DNA of 64,000 bases from NCBI GenBank assembly GCA_038210135.1, contig JBBQWZ010000035.1, forward strand, positions 1-64,000, in the 5' to 3' direction. This document shows, one piece after another, positions 42,094-50,876 of this stretch. Both the position numbers and the translations under genes were made by a program. This DNA comes from JBBQWZ01 sp038210135 (GTDB taxonomy: Bacteria; Acidobacteriota; Terriglobia; Bryobacterales; Bryobacteraceae). Position 1 is the first letter of the stretch; every line of letters begins with the position of its first letter. The notes under the pieces are model-generated. The model worked only from the letters and a program-made list of their open reading frames with translations, was not told the origin of the DNA and searched no databases.

Positions 42094-42397
42094 GTTTCCA
42101 ATATAACGGGAGTCCGATTGCGCGGCGGGTTTGGAGGGGCGCAGGTTCCTTCGAACGTCACGCTTTACGATGGCAGATGGGTCCGCGCAGCCGGAAAATA
42201 GCGGTGGTCGGCAATCATTCATAGCAAGCAGCATCCTTGTTGAAGCCACGTTCGTGGTGAAAGCCGCGGAGGACGGGCGTCGATGAGATGCGATTACCCT
42301 GAGGATCCTTGAGGAGGAATCTTTTCACGTCGTTTCCGTGCCCACTGGAGGGCTTGGTAAGGGTGCTCGACCGTTATATCATCGGTGCTGGCCATTT

Positions 42398-43969
42398 ATG
42401 AAGACTCTTGCTTTCGTGCTCTTGACTGGTTTGCTTCCTGTCGCGTTGGCAGGCGATTGCGAGTCGCTTGGGACCGTCAAGTTGAAGGACGCCAAAATCA
42501 CATCGGCCGCGGTGGTCGCCGCTGGCGCGTTCATCTCGCCGGATGGCCCGCCGAACGGTGCGTACAAGACACTGCCCGCATTCTGCCGCGTGCAGGGCGT
42601 GGCGACGCCATCGGCGGATTCGCAGATCGGCTTTGAGGTCTGGCTGCCGGTGTCAGGGTGGAATGGCAAGTACTTTGGAATTGGAAACGGCGGCTTCGCC
42701 GGTTCGATTCAGTACAGCCTGGTCGCAGCCGCGCTGCTGAATGGCTACGCGGCTTCATCCACCGATACCGGGCACAAGGGTCCGGCAACGCTGGCCGATT
42801 GGGCGCTGGGCCATCATGAAAAGATCGTGGACTTCGCGTATCGCGCGATCCACGAAACGGCCGAGAAATCCAAGGTCGTTATTCAGGGATTCTACGGCCG
42901 GAATCCGAAGCACTCTTATTTCAGCGGCTGCTCGAACGGTGGCCGCCAGGCGCTGATGGAGGCGCAACGCTATCCGGGCGACTATGACGGAATCATTGCC
43001 GGCGCGGCCGCGAACTTCTGGACTCACAACTTCGCCGGTTTCGTTTGGGACGGACAAGCACTCGAAGGCGCGGGTGCGATTCCGGCTTCGAAGATGCCGG
43101 CGCTCGAAAAGGCCGCGCTCGCGGCGTGCGATGCCAAGGACGGGCTTGAAGACGGTTTGATCGACGATCCGACGCGCTGTCATTTCGATCCGGCGACGAT
43201 GCTGTGTAAGGGCGCCGAAACGGACATCTGCCTGACATCGGCCCAGGTGGGCGCACTCCGGAAGATCTACGATGGCCCACGGAATTCGAAAGGAAAGCAA
43301 ATTTTCCCCGGCTATCCTCCCGGTGGCGAATCCGGACCCGGCGGCTGGAGCCGATGGATCACCGGCGTCGAGTCGCAGCAGTCGATTTTCGCGAAAGGCT
43401 TCTTCGCGAATATGGTATTTCAAAATGCCGCCTGGGATTTTCGCACTTTTCATTTTGATCGCGACATGGACGTGACGGACGATAAATCCGCCCGGCTGTT
43501 TAACGCGGTCGATCCGAATTTGAAAGCGTTCAAAGATGGCGGCGGAAAACTACTCATGTATCACGGCTGGAGCGACACCGCGATCGCGCCCACCAACGCC
43601 ATCCTTTATTACGAATCGATCGTAAAGAAGATGGGCGCGAAGCAAGCCGGCGAATTCACTCAGCTCTACATGGTTCCGGGAATGCAACATTGCGCCGGGG
43701 GTCCGGGTCCGAACGTGCTCGGAACCTACCTTACGCCCGCGCCATCCGATCCCCAGCACAGCCTGGTTCTGGCGCTCGACCAGTGGGTGGATGGCGGAGC
43801 CGCTCCGAAGCAGGTCGTCGCGACGAAATACAAGATGGGCGCTAATCCAGAAAGCGGAGTCGCGCGCACGCGTCCACTTTGCCCGTATCCGCAAGTCGCA
43901 AAGTACTCCGGATCCGGAAGCACGGACGACGCTGCAAACTTCTCGTGCGTAGTCCGGGATTCGAAGTAA
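42398..43969 (+). CDS. Tannase/feruloyl esterase family protein
   Basis: A 523-residue exported esterase with a signal peptide (MKTLAFVLLTGLLPVALA). The catalytic serine is S179 in FSGCSNGGRQALMEAQRYPG; the aspartate is probably in MYHGWSDTAIAPTN and the histidine in MVPGMQHCAGGPG, as in tannases and fungal feruloyl esterases. A lid region with several cysteines, including a calcium-type stretch (ACDAKDGLEDGLIDDP), sits between. The enzyme would release gallate or ferulate-type phenolic acids from plant material. The start at 42398 opens the signal peptide. It lies divergent from the ABC operon and stands alone. Confidence 0.9.
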   Translation: MKTLAFVLLTGLLPVALAGDCESLGTVKLKDAKITSAAVVAAGAFISPDGPPNGAYKTLPAFCRVQGVATPSADSQIGFEVWLPVSGWNGKYFGIGNGGFAGSIQYSLVAAALLNGYAASSTDTGHKGPATLADWALGHHEKIVDFAYRAIHETAEKSKVVIQGFYGRNPKHSYFSGCSNGGRQALMEAQRYPGDYDGIIAGAAANFWTHNFAGFVWDGQALEGAGAIPASKMPALEKAALAACDAKDGLEDGLIDDPTRCHFDPATMLCKGAETDICLTSAQVGALRKIYDGPRNSKGKQIFPGYPPGGESGPGGWSRWITGVESQQSIFAKGFFANMVFQNAAWDFRTFHFDRDMDVTDDKSARLFNAVDPNLKAFKDGGGKLLMYHGWSDTAIAPTNAILYYESIVKKMGAKQAGEFTQLYMVPGMQHCAGGPGPNVLGTYLTPAPSDPQHSLVLALDQWVDGGAAPKQVVATKYKMGANPESGVARTRPLCPYPQVAKYSGSGSTDDAANFSCVVRDSK

Positions 43970-44159
43970 GCGAACGTGGAGGACGATTTTACCCGCCGGG
44001 CCGCTCACTTCGTTCGCGGTTCTGTCGGGATGAATACGCGGCCTCAATGGTATCCTGCAATTTGACTCAGCCCATTGTTTGCTAATCGGCGCTCCAGGCG
44101 CGCCGAACCCAAAGACGTCTTTCTTACCCCTGCCCTTAGTGTCTTTGTGGAGCGAACAA

Positions 44160-45170
44160 ATGAAATACTCTTCCGATTTTTTGGTGCGCGCACGTGTGTG
44201 CGAAGGCGCCCACGAATATTATTGCCTGCGATTTGAAGACGGTTCCGAGTGCGGCGCTGTGCCGGCTGGCTCGTTGCGTTGGGACGGGCAACTGCCCGCG
44301 GTGGGCGACTGGGTCCGCGCTCGCGCCTCCCATTCCGCCGGTCTCGCTGATTCCCCCGGTCTGGTATTAATCGAAAGCGTGGAGCCACGCACTAGCTGCA
44401 TTTCACGCCAGCGTCCGGGTGGCGGCGGGGAGCAGGTGTTGGCGGCGAATGTGGACTTGATCGTGATCGTCATGGGCCTTGACGGTGACTACAATATACG
44501 GCGACTGGATCGCTACCTTGTATTGGCTGCGGCAAGCGGTGCCGACACTCTCGTCGTGCTGAACAAATTGGACGTATGCCCGGAATGGCCGCGGCGGCTG
44601 GCGGAAGTTCTTGCGATGACGGGGAACGCGGTGGCGGTGTCCGCGCAGGAGTCGGTCGCACCGATCCGCGAAGCCGTGCGTGGACGCACCGTTGTGCTGC
44701 TTGGCTCGTCCGGAGCGGGTAAGTCTACGATCGCGAACGCGCTCTTGGGGGAGGCTCGGCATGCCACGCAACCTGTACGCGAGTCCGACTCGCGGGGCCG
44801 GCATACGACGACGCGGCGGATGCTGGTGGGTCTTCCGGACGGCGGCGTTCTGATCGACACACCGGGCTTGCGGGAACTGGGTTTGTGGGCGGGTCAGGAT
44901 TCGGTGGACGAGGCGTTCGGCAGTATCGCCGCGCTCGGGATGCAGTGCCGATTCCGCGACTGTTCGCATGCGGGCGAGCCGGGCTGCGCGGTCGCGGTGG
45001 CGTTAGAGTCCGGCGAGCTAGAAGCGGCGCGTTGGGCCAGCTATCAGAAATTGCTGGCGGAAGCACGGCACCACGAGCGCGAGGTGGATCAGCGAGCGGC
45101 GGCGGAGGCGAAGCGCCGGTCTAAGGTTATCCAAAAGGCAATGCGGCATCATCCCAAGTACAACCGGTGA
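44160..45170 (+). CDS. rsgA: Ribosome small-subunit GTPase RsgA
   Basis: A 336-residue circularly permuted GTPase. The N-terminal OB-type domain is followed by G4 (NKLD, 135-138), then G1 (GSSGAGKST, 182-190) and G3 (DTPG, 233-236), the permuted order that defines RsgA. The C-terminal zinc motif uses C263, C268, H270 and C276 (CRFRDCSHAGEPGC). RsgA checks late 30S assembly and helps release RbfA. The start at 44160 (MKYSSDF) is chosen because the residues before it are not conserved; a frame extending to 44079 exists. It is followed by a terminator-like hairpin. Confidence 0.93.
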   Translation: MKYSSDFLVRARVCEGAHEYYCLRFEDGSECGAVPAGSLRWDGQLPAVGDWVRARASHSAGLADSPGLVLIESVEPRTSCISRQRPGGGGEQVLAANVDLIVIVMGLDGDYNIRRLDRYLVLAAASGADTLVVLNKLDVCPEWPRRLAEVLAMTGNAVAVSAQESVAPIREAVRGRTVVLLGSSGAGKSTIANALLGEARHATQPVRESDSRGRHTTTRRMLVGLPDGGVLIDTPGLRELGLWAGQDSVDEAFGSIAALGMQCRFRDCSHAGEPGCAVAVALESGELEAARWASYQKLLAEARHHEREVDQRAAAEAKRRSKVIQKAMRHHPKYNR

Positions 45171-45213
45171 GCCGGGGTTAGGGGATTCCGATTTTCCTTT
45201 CGCCGCAGCAAAT

Positions 45214-45246
45214 AAAAGCGGCCCCGCTGGAGCGACGCCGCTTTGG
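45214..45246. terminator. Terminator hairpin between convergent genes
   Basis: AAAGCGGC (45215-45222) pairs with GCCGCTTT (45237-45244). On the minus strand the stem is followed by TATTTG after GCTTT, so it serves chiefly the glycine-zipper gene, with a shorter T-run for rsgA. Confidence 0.65.
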
Positions 45247-45284
45247 AAATGGGACCGAACCGGATTGATTTTGGAATTTTCGCG

Positions 45285-45740
45285 CTAGCGGCGGAGGAGT
45301 TGTTCCTGCCTGGGGGCGGATTCCATATCGGGCTGTTGCAGGGCGCTTGCATTGCGGGTTTCTTCGCGGTGTTTGAGGATCTGGTCGATGATGAGGCCGC
45401 CGGCGCTGCCGATCAGGGCTCCGATGATGACGCCGTTTTTGTTGGTGGTCATGCCGCCGATAGCGGCTCCGACTCCGGCTCCGGCTCCGATGGTTGCGGC
45501 GGTCCGCTGGGCGGAATGTTGCGGCATGCCGTCAGGGCCGGGGGTATGGACATCGGGACCGAGGCGCCCTTTTAGATTTATGTTTCGTACGAGGTCGTTG
45601 AAGGAACTCGCTGTGCGGATCATTTCCGCGAGGGTTTGCATCGAGAGCTGGCTCGACGGAGGATTCTGGGGGCCAGGCTGCTGGGCGAAGGCCAGGGTGG
45701 AAGAACAGACGAAGGCGAACAACGCTACGAAAAGCTTCAT
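45285..45740 (-). CDS. Exported glycine-zipper protein
   Basis: A 151-residue protein with a signal peptide (MKLFVALFAFVCSSTLAFAQ), a spacer of about 60 residues and a glycine-zipper-like hydrophobic segment at about 83-117 (AATIGAGAGVGAAIGGMTTN; GVIIGALIGSAGGLIIDQIL), similar to the glycine-zipper 2TM region of outer-membrane lipoproteins. There is no lipobox. The function is unknown; such segments often insert in or associate with membranes. The start at 45740 has GGAG five bases upstream. Confidence 0.75.
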   Translation of the reverse strand: MKLFVALFAFVCSSTLAFAQQPGPQNPPSSQLSMQTLAEMIRTASSFNDLVRNINLKGRLGPDVHTPGPDGMPQHSAQRTAATIGAGAGVGAAIGGMTTNKNGVIIGALIGSAGGLIIDQILKHREETRNASALQQPDMESAPRQEQLLRR

Positions 45741-45913
45741 TGGCAACTCCGATCAAACGATGTGCGCGGCGCGTATTTCGTTACGCGCGGAATCGATTAA
45801 TTCTTGTGCATGAAGGTTGCGTCAAAACAGAGCTAGTGACCGCTCCCGGCGTGCTCATTCGGAGCACGGTGGTCGCGGCTCGGAGGGGTGGCTTTCCTCC
45901 TAGGAGTGCGAAA

Positions 45914-46308
45914 TTACTTTGCTAAGACGGACTCGGCGGGACGGGCGGTTGTGATGGGATCGGCGTGGCGGTGCACGAGACGCCACTCGCGTCCAATCCG
46001 CTCATAGACGCTGGTGACTCGGGCATGGAATTCGTTGAAATCGGTGGCGGCGCCGATTTGGCGCGGTCGTGTTCGACTTCGACAATACAGGCGAAGTTTT
46101 TGCTGAGGTATTAGGCGACGAGATCGACTCCGACGACCGAACCATCGCGATACTTCGTGGCGGCGTTGGCAAGGGCGGCAGCGACCTGGGCCGCGGCAGG
46201 GCTTTCGGCAAGGAGGACACAAGATCCGGCGACGATACTGCGCGCGAGCGAGTTCCAAAATCTGTTTTGAACGGTGTGCATAATTCCCCACATCTGCGGT
46301 GCTGCCAA
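45914..46308 (-). pseudogene. Decayed SnoaL/NTF2-like (DUF4440-type) gene
   Basis: The C-terminal part, FHARVTSVYERIGREWRLVH followed by RHADPIT, is typical of the NTF2-like family (VT.VY.R..G.W..VHRHAD). It lies in one frame, whereas the preceding strand YLSKNFACIVEVEHDRAK is in another. In that upstream frame a TAA (about 46110-46112) interrupts the sequence after DGSVVGVDLVA. So at least one stop and one frameshift, in the short run GCCAAATCGG near 46055, break the gene. The N-terminus starting at 46308 looks like a signal-bearing extension (VAGSCVLLAESPAAAQ). The family contains ketosteroid-isomerase-like enzymes and many unknown proteins. Sequencing error could explain the shift but less easily both lesions. 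Confidence 0.6.
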
Positions 46309-46452
46309 TGATGGACCGAGCGGACGGCGGCTGTCAAAGTTTCTCGAGGAAACTCTTTCGCCCGCACCGACATCTAGGCAAGGAGAAATAACTGACGGGC
46401 GGCCTTAATCCGCGCACGCGGTGATACTCTTTTTGAAATAGGAGGAACAACG

Positions 46453-46935
46453 ATGTCAGCACGCAAACTGAGCGCGCCGGAGATCCATCAGGCGATGCGG
46501 GTTTTTGAAAATACGATTCCCTACGACAAGATCGCGATGACTGGCAGCAGCGGCATCGGGGACCGGCCGTTCACCTTGCCGAATCCGTGGCCGTGGGATT
46601 GGGAAAACTATGACATCAACTTCGGTTCGCAGGCCTCGTGGGATTTAAAGATGAAGAAGTACGGCGTCAATTATTACTGGGAGACGCTGATTCACGAGCT
46701 GGTTCACGTGTGGCAGGGCTATAACGGCTCCTGGGCGGGCGGCTATATTTTCAATTCGATGTGGCATCAGGTGGTGGATAAAGATGCGTACGCTTATAAG
46801 ACCGGCCAAGCGTGGAATACGTACGGCGTCGAGCAGCAGGCGCATATCGTCGAGGACTGGTACGCGGGGGGATGCCTGATTACAGACGATCGGTTTCCCT
46901 ATATTCGCGACCACATCCGGCAGCGGAATCCATAG
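46453..46935 (+). CDS. Small zincin-like protein (HELVH)
   Basis: A 160-residue protein with a zinc-peptidase motif HELVH at residues 81-85 (YYWETLIHELVHVWQGYNGS) and a glutamate-rich helix downstream (YGVEQQAHIVEDWY) that could supply the third ligand. Upstream, IAMTGSSGIGDRPFTLPNPW resembles the region before the HExxH of DUF4157-like metallopeptidases. There is no signal peptide or membrane segment. The substrate is unknown. A GGAGGAAC site supports the start at 46453. The lipoprotein gene follows after four bases, so the two form an operon. Confidence 0.72.
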   Translation: MSARKLSAPEIHQAMRVFENTIPYDKIAMTGSSGIGDRPFTLPNPWPWDWENYDINFGSQASWDLKMKKYGVNYYWETLIHELVHVWQGYNGSWAGGYIFNSMWHQVVDKDAYAYKTGQAWNTYGVEQQAHIVEDWYAGGCLITDDRFPYIRDHIRQRNP

Positions 46936-46939
46936 CTAT

Positions 46940-47287
46940 ATGCGGCGCCAACGCTTTGCCTTTACGATGGTCCTTTTTGCGTGTGGCTGGAGTTGTACGC
47001 CTCCGGGAAAAGGAGAGAAGGCGGAGGCGGGATACGCATCGGCGAAGCCTGTGATTGCGGCTTTGGAGGCGTATCGCGCGAAGAATAATGAATATCCGGC
47101 GAAGTTAGGGGATTTGATTCCGGAGGGTGCGGCGCGGACTTCGGACGGCCAGCCGGTGGCGGAGTTTTTTGAATATTCGAAAATGGGGGCGAGCTACCGG
47201 ATGCTGTTCAAGTACACGGGTCCGGGAATGAATCGCTGCGTGTACACGCCGGAAGCGGCGAAGTGGGAGTGTTCGGGGTATCAGTAG
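46940..47287 (+). CDS. Small putative lipoprotein
   Basis: A 115-residue protein with a lipoprotein signal (FTMVLFACGWSC-T, cysteine at about 19). The mature part, KPVIAALEAYRAKNNEYPAK followed by LGDLIPEG, resembles the pseudopilin (GspG-like) C-terminal domain, in which an extended helix is followed by a YP..L..L motif, but without a pilin-type N-terminus. Two cysteines near the end (CVYTPEAAKWEC) could form a disulfide. It lies four bases after the small zincin gene and is probably cotranscribed with it. The function is unknown. Confidence 0.65.
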   Translation: MRRQRFAFTMVLFACGWSCTPPGKGEKAEAGYASAKPVIAALEAYRAKNNEYPAKLGDLIPEGAARTSDGQPVAEFFEYSKMGASYRMLFKYTGPGMNRCVYTPEAAKWECSGYQ

Positions 47288-47353
47288 GGCGAAGGCACTC
47301 GGTCGAAAATCAACGTCGTCGATTGACCTTCGCGAGTCCACGGCCATGAGAAA

Positions 47354-47740
47354 ATGAAAGCAGTTATGAGTTCCGCCGCCGCGACGCCTGCTACTGAGCC
47401 TGAGCATATCGCGATCTCGAAGTCGAAAGGCATCAAGATCGATTGGAAGGATTCGCATCGAAGCGATTATCCGCTGGGGTATTTGCGCGATGAGTGTCCG
47501 TGCGCGACCTGCACGGGGGCGCATGGTACGGTTCCGGAGAAGACCAACTATGGTAAGGCGGAGGCGGAGCCGTTTCCGATGTTCAAGCCGACTTTAAAGA
47601 TGTTGAACATCGAGCCGGTGGGACACTATGCGATCCGGATCGCGTGGAGCGACGGGCACGGGTCGGGGATTTACTCGTTCGATCATTTGCGGAAGATTTG
47701 TCCTTGTGCGGAGTGCAAGGCGGCTCGGACTCGCGAGTAG
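47354..47740 (+). CDS. DUF971 (GBBH-like N-terminal) protein
   Basis: A 128-residue protein of the DUF971 family, related to the N-terminal domain of gamma-butyrobetaine hydroxylase. The signature is clear: IKIDWKDSHRSDYPLGYLRD, ECPCATCTGAHG, YAIRIAWSDGHGSGIYSFDH and LRKICPCAECKAAR. The two CxxC-type pairs are likely to bind zinc or an Fe-S centre; members have been linked to Fe-S and molybdoenzyme maturation. The first 20 residues are variable. No related gene is adjacent. Confidence 0.88.
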   Translation: MKAVMSSAAATPATEPEHIAISKSKGIKIDWKDSHRSDYPLGYLRDECPCATCTGAHGTVPEKTNYGKAEAEPFPMFKPTLKMLNIEPVGHYAIRIAWSDGHGSGIYSFDHLRKICPCAECKAARTRE

Positions 47741-47798
47741 GCGGGTCGCCTTCCTGGTTCAAGACGAGGGCGTCACTAGAATTAGAAAGCGCGATCTT

Positions 47799-47861
47799 GT
47801 GCACAGGCCGAGAGGCCTATGCCACCTATTTTGGATGCACAGGCCGGAGGCCTATGCCACT
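47799..47861. repeat. Two copies of the AGGCC palindrome element
   Basis: A variant copy at 47799-47826 (GCACAGGCCGAGAGGCCTAT) and a consensus copy at 47834-47861 (GCACAGGCCGGAGGCCTATG) lie between the convergent DUF971 and TonB genes. Both are in the same orientation as the copy at 32348. Just before them, TTAGAAAGCGCGATCTTG (47783-47800) recurs with one change at 50767-50784. Confidence 0.9.
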
Positions 47862-47871
47862 GGGATGCCAC

Positions 47872-48855
47872 TTACAGTAGGCGGAAATTGACTTCGATGG
47901 TGGCTTGGACGGGGACGGCTTTGCCGTCTTTCATGCCTGGCTTAAAGCGCCACTTCTCTACGGCTTCGATGGCTTTCTGATCGAGGCCCAGTCCTAAGGA
48001 GCGGATGACTTTCAGGTCGCGGGCGTGCCCTTTTTCGTCTACGACGATAGCCAGGACGACGGTGCCCTGCCACTTGGCTTTGCGGGCTTCTTCGGAATAT
48101 TCGGGCTCGACTTTGAGGAGCACCGCCGGAGCGGAAACGCCTCCGCCGATGCGATACGCTCCGCCGCCGAAACCGCCGCCGGAGCCGGGGCCGACACCGG
48201 CACCTTTGCCGGAACCGACTCCGCCGCCGCTGCCGCTACCGATGCCGCCACCGAAACCGGAGCCGTTCGACGGGATGCCGAATTTCGACATCGGATCGCC
48301 GAAGTTAGGCGCCTGGATGTTGGGGATGGAATCCGGAGCGACGATGGTGGGCTCCATGGGGAGCTTGGGGTTTTCGTTGTTCAGCACGGCGGAGGGCGGC
48401 ACGAATTGCTTGGGCGCTACGCGCGGGAGCTTGCCTTTGCTGGCCGGGAGGGGGGAACGATCGCCGCCGCCACCGCCGCCACCCATAGCCTGCTTCTGCG
48501 GGGGTTTCTGGGCGATATAAGGAGAAATATCAGGCGCGATCAGAGTGACGGTGTCTTTTACCACCTTCTGCACGGTCTTGTTCGTTGTAATGAAAATGGC
48601 GAGGCCAATGATCGCGCAATGGACCAGCAAAGAGGTTACGCCGGCACGGCTTTCCTGACCTGCCGTCAGGCCCCACATCGACTCGACGGCGACTGGTTTC
48701 GAGGTCAGTTCGAGCGGCGGAAGCTTCGGTGGATTGACAGCCTCTTTGATACTCGAGAGGAAGGTCTTGTACCATGGCGTCTCCACACCTTCAATAAGAA
48801 GGTGACTGAGGTGATCATCCGGACCACTGTAGTTCGGCAAATTGCTGGCAGCCAC
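47872..48855 (-). CDS. TonB-family energy transducer
   Basis: A 327-residue protein. An N-terminal cytoplasmic part of about 70 residues is followed by one membrane helix (about 73-93; VTSLLVHCAIIGLAIFITTN), a proline-containing linker, a long glycine/serine-rich segment (about 195-232) and a C-terminal TonB domain (about 240-327; PAVLLKVEPEYSEEARKAKW; ALEAVEKWRFKPG-type, here AIEAVEKWRFKPGMKDG). It would link the inner-membrane proton-motive force to receptors such as the two in this window. ExbB and ExbD are not adjacent. The long cytoplasmic part and glycine-rich spacer are common in Acidobacteriota. Confidence 0.88.
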   Translation of the reverse strand: MAASNLPNYSGPDDHLSHLLIEGVETPWYKTFLSSIKEAVNPPKLPPLELTSKPVAVESMWGLTAGQESRAGVTSLLVHCAIIGLAIFITTNKTVQKVVKDTVTLIAPDISPYIAQKPPQKQAMGGGGGGGDRSPLPASKGKLPRVAPKQFVPPSAVLNNENPKLPMEPTIVAPDSIPNIQAPNFGDPMSKFGIPSNGSGFGGGIGSGSGGGVGSGKGAGVGPGSGGGFGGGAYRIGGGVSAPAVLLKVEPEYSEEARKAKWQGTVVLAIVVDEKGHARDLKVIRSLGLGLDQKAIEAVEKWRFKPGMKDGKAVPVQATIEVNFRLL

Positions 48856-49017
48856 GATTTACTCCGATCCCAAGTTCACTGTCATCGGCCACACGCTCGG
48901 AGCGTGTCGGGAATTCGCCTTACTTCTTTGACGATCCCAGAGGGCCACGGGTTTCAAAGTTGGGATCTCTTCTTTCCCCAAAGTCTAACATATAGATCCG
49001 ATGTGGTTTGCCGGGTT

Positions 49018-49677
49018 TCAAGATTGGAATTCCATTGAAAGTTGCAGAAAACTCTGTGTTTCGTTCCATAACTTGTCTTGGACATCGGTCAACTCATGGC
49101 CGGAATCCAATAGGACGAGTTTTGTGGAATCGGGGTGACGGCGGGCGAATTCTTCGGCATAACGGGGCGGGACTACGTCGTCGGCCGTGCCGTGCAAAAT
49201 CAACGTGGGCTGGCTTACTTCGGGGTAATCTTCGTAGGAAGCGGCTTCCTCGATCAGCCGGTAGGAGATGGGGCGCATGGCGTTCGAGCCGTAATGGAAC
49301 ATATTGACGGAGCCCTGTTCCTTCCACTTGCGCATCCGCTCGTCGCCCATGGCTTCGCGCCAGCGACCGGGGAAGCCGAAAGCAGGGGCGAGTAGGACGA
49401 GCTTGGAGACCTGGTCGGGATGTCGGGCGGCGTAAAGGGCGGACAGATATCCGCCGAGGCTGGAGCCGAGGAGGACGACGTCGGGAGCGTCTTGCGCCTG
49501 ACGCTCGATGACCTTCAATTGGGCTCCAACGGTGAGTGAGGTGAAGTCGCCTTCGTCGAGCTGAGGGATCCGGAGATCGAGTCCGAGTTGCTCGAAGTGC
49601 TGGCGAAAGAATTGGGCTTTCCGGGAGCTCGGCGAGGAAGCGAATCCGTGGAGGTAGATATAGCGGGGAGGCGTCAT
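49018..49677 (-). CDS. YqiA-like alpha/beta-hydrolase
   Basis: A 219-residue alpha/beta-hydrolase of the YqiA/YcfP (UPF0227) type. It starts with the oxyanion-region motif YIYLHGFASSPSSRKAQFF; the nucleophile serine is in LLGSSLGGYLSALYA, the aspartate in LILHGTADDVVPP and the histidine in LLDSGHELTDVQ. It is cytoplasmic and probably an esterase or thioesterase with an unknown substrate. It lies 29 bases downstream of the secreted-protein gene on the same strand. Confidence 0.9.
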   Translation of the reverse strand: MTPPRYIYLHGFASSPSSRKAQFFRQHFEQLGLDLRIPQLDEGDFTSLTVGAQLKVIERQAQDAPDVVLLGSSLGGYLSALYAARHPDQVSKLVLLAPAFGFPGRWREAMGDERMRKWKEQGSVNMFHYGSNAMRPISYRLIEEAASYEDYPEVSQPTLILHGTADDVVPPRYAEEFARRHPDSTKLVLLDSGHELTDVQDKLWNETQSFLQLSMEFQS

Positions 49678-49706
49678 ATTGAGTTTTCGCGCTTTACGCT
49701 TGGGCG

Positions 49707-50627
49707 CTAGGGCTTGGGTTTCGCGGGGTCGTTAGGGATCGGCGCGGCATCGAACTTGATGTCGCTCGAGGCGCCGAAGCGGTGAAAGGGCTCGTACTCG
49801 ATTTTGTTTTCGGCGATCAGGTCGGTGCCCTGCCACTCGCGATGTAAGGCGGAACTGGGCGCGATGACGCCGTGCGGGGTCATGACGTAGTTGACTACCA
49901 GCTCATCGCGGAATTGGACTTCGGCATCTTTGCGCTGGACCTTCATGATGATGCGCATTGGAAGATAGTCGGCCGCGCTGACCCACACTTCGCCGGAGGG
50001 CTTGAGACGCGTCACGCGATCGGGGTGGGCGGCATCGAAAATGGTCATGCGATCGGGTCCATCAAGTTGCTTATAGCTGAACATGTAGACGGGCTTGCCG
50101 TCGACGAACTGATTGCCGGCGAACAGGAATTCATACTTTTCGATTTCACGGCGGGTGAAGAGCAGGATCATGGGGCCGAGATCGGTGACGGCTCCGCGGA
50201 GGCCGAGTTTTTCAAACTCGCGCAGCAGGCGGCGTTTGCGTTCGTCGTCGGTGCCTTTGACGGCTTTCGCCAGGTTGTCGAGGGCTTTGTCCGCTTTTTG
50301 AATTTCCCGATTGTCGGAGCGAATGGCCTGGCGGAATTCGTGGAGCGCTTCCCTGGATCCGGCGAAGGTGGAGAAGGCGTATTCGGAAACGATCTTGCGT
50401 GTCTGCCATTGCGAGGGCGGTTCCTTGAGGGCGTCGGGTCCAATGCGGGGTTTGAATCGCGAGGGCGGTTTGAGGGCGCGCTGCTCGAAGGTTTCGCGGG
50501 AGAGCAATTGGGGAGCGAGATTGGCGAAGGCCTCGGCTTCTTCAGACAGGCGGGCGGTCATGCGCTTGACGCGCTCGTCGGCTTGGGCGCAGGCGGCGAA
50601 CAGGAGCGCTACGAGCAGGAGCCGCAT
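49707..50627 (-). CDS. Secreted protein of unknown function
   Basis: A 306-residue exported protein (signal MRLLLVALLFAACAQA). I do not recognise the family. The N-terminal part is helical and charged (about 20-130), and the C-terminal part is beta-rich with segments such as EKYEFLFAGNQFVDGKPVYM, PSGEVWVSAADYLPMRIIMK and VQFRDELVVNYVMTPHG, which resemble LolA-like outer-membrane-lipoprotein-sorting folds. That resemblance is a guess. The start at 50627 opens the signal peptide; a frame extending to 50720 has no such features. Confidence 0.68.
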   Translation of the reverse strand: MRLLLVALLFAACAQADERVKRMTARLSEEAEAFANLAPQLLSRETFEQRALKPPSRFKPRIGPDALKEPPSQWQTRKIVSEYAFSTFAGSREALHEFRQAIRSDNREIQKADKALDNLAKAVKGTDDERKRRLLREFEKLGLRGAVTDLGPMILLFTRREIEKYEFLFAGNQFVDGKPVYMFSYKQLDGPDRMTIFDAAHPDRVTRLKPSGEVWVSAADYLPMRIIMKVQRKDAEVQFRDELVVNYVMTPHGVIAPSSALHREWQGTDLIAENKIEYEPFHRFGASSDIKFDAAPIPNDPAKPKP

Positions 50628-50725
50628 GCCTTCAGGATGACATACGGAGTCTCTTAGAGGAGGTTCGGGTGCGTGTGAGATCGAGCGGAATCCCGCAATC
50701 GCTGGCGGAGTTATTAACACCGGAA

Positions 50726-50863
50726 GTCCCGTCGCTTACGCTCCGGGTTCAATCCGCGTGGGTGATTTAGAAAGCGCGGTCTTGCGGCTGGGCCTTGGGT
50801 GCTATTCGGGGGTCCGCTTCCTTACGGTCGCGGTTCGGTGCTGGACGGTCGCGGTTCGGTGCT
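50726..50863. repeat. Cluster of dispersed GC elements
   Basis: A divergent copy beginning GTCCCGTCGCTTACGCTCCG at 50726, a good copy GTCCGCTTCCTTACGGTCGC at 50812-50841 and a partial copy (GGACGGTCGCGGTTCGGTGC) at 50843-50862 lie between the secreted-protein and MFS genes. Between them TTAGAAAGCGCGGTCTTG (50767-50784) repeats the sequence near 47783. Confidence 0.85.
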
Positions 50864-50876
50864 GGGCGAAACGGGT

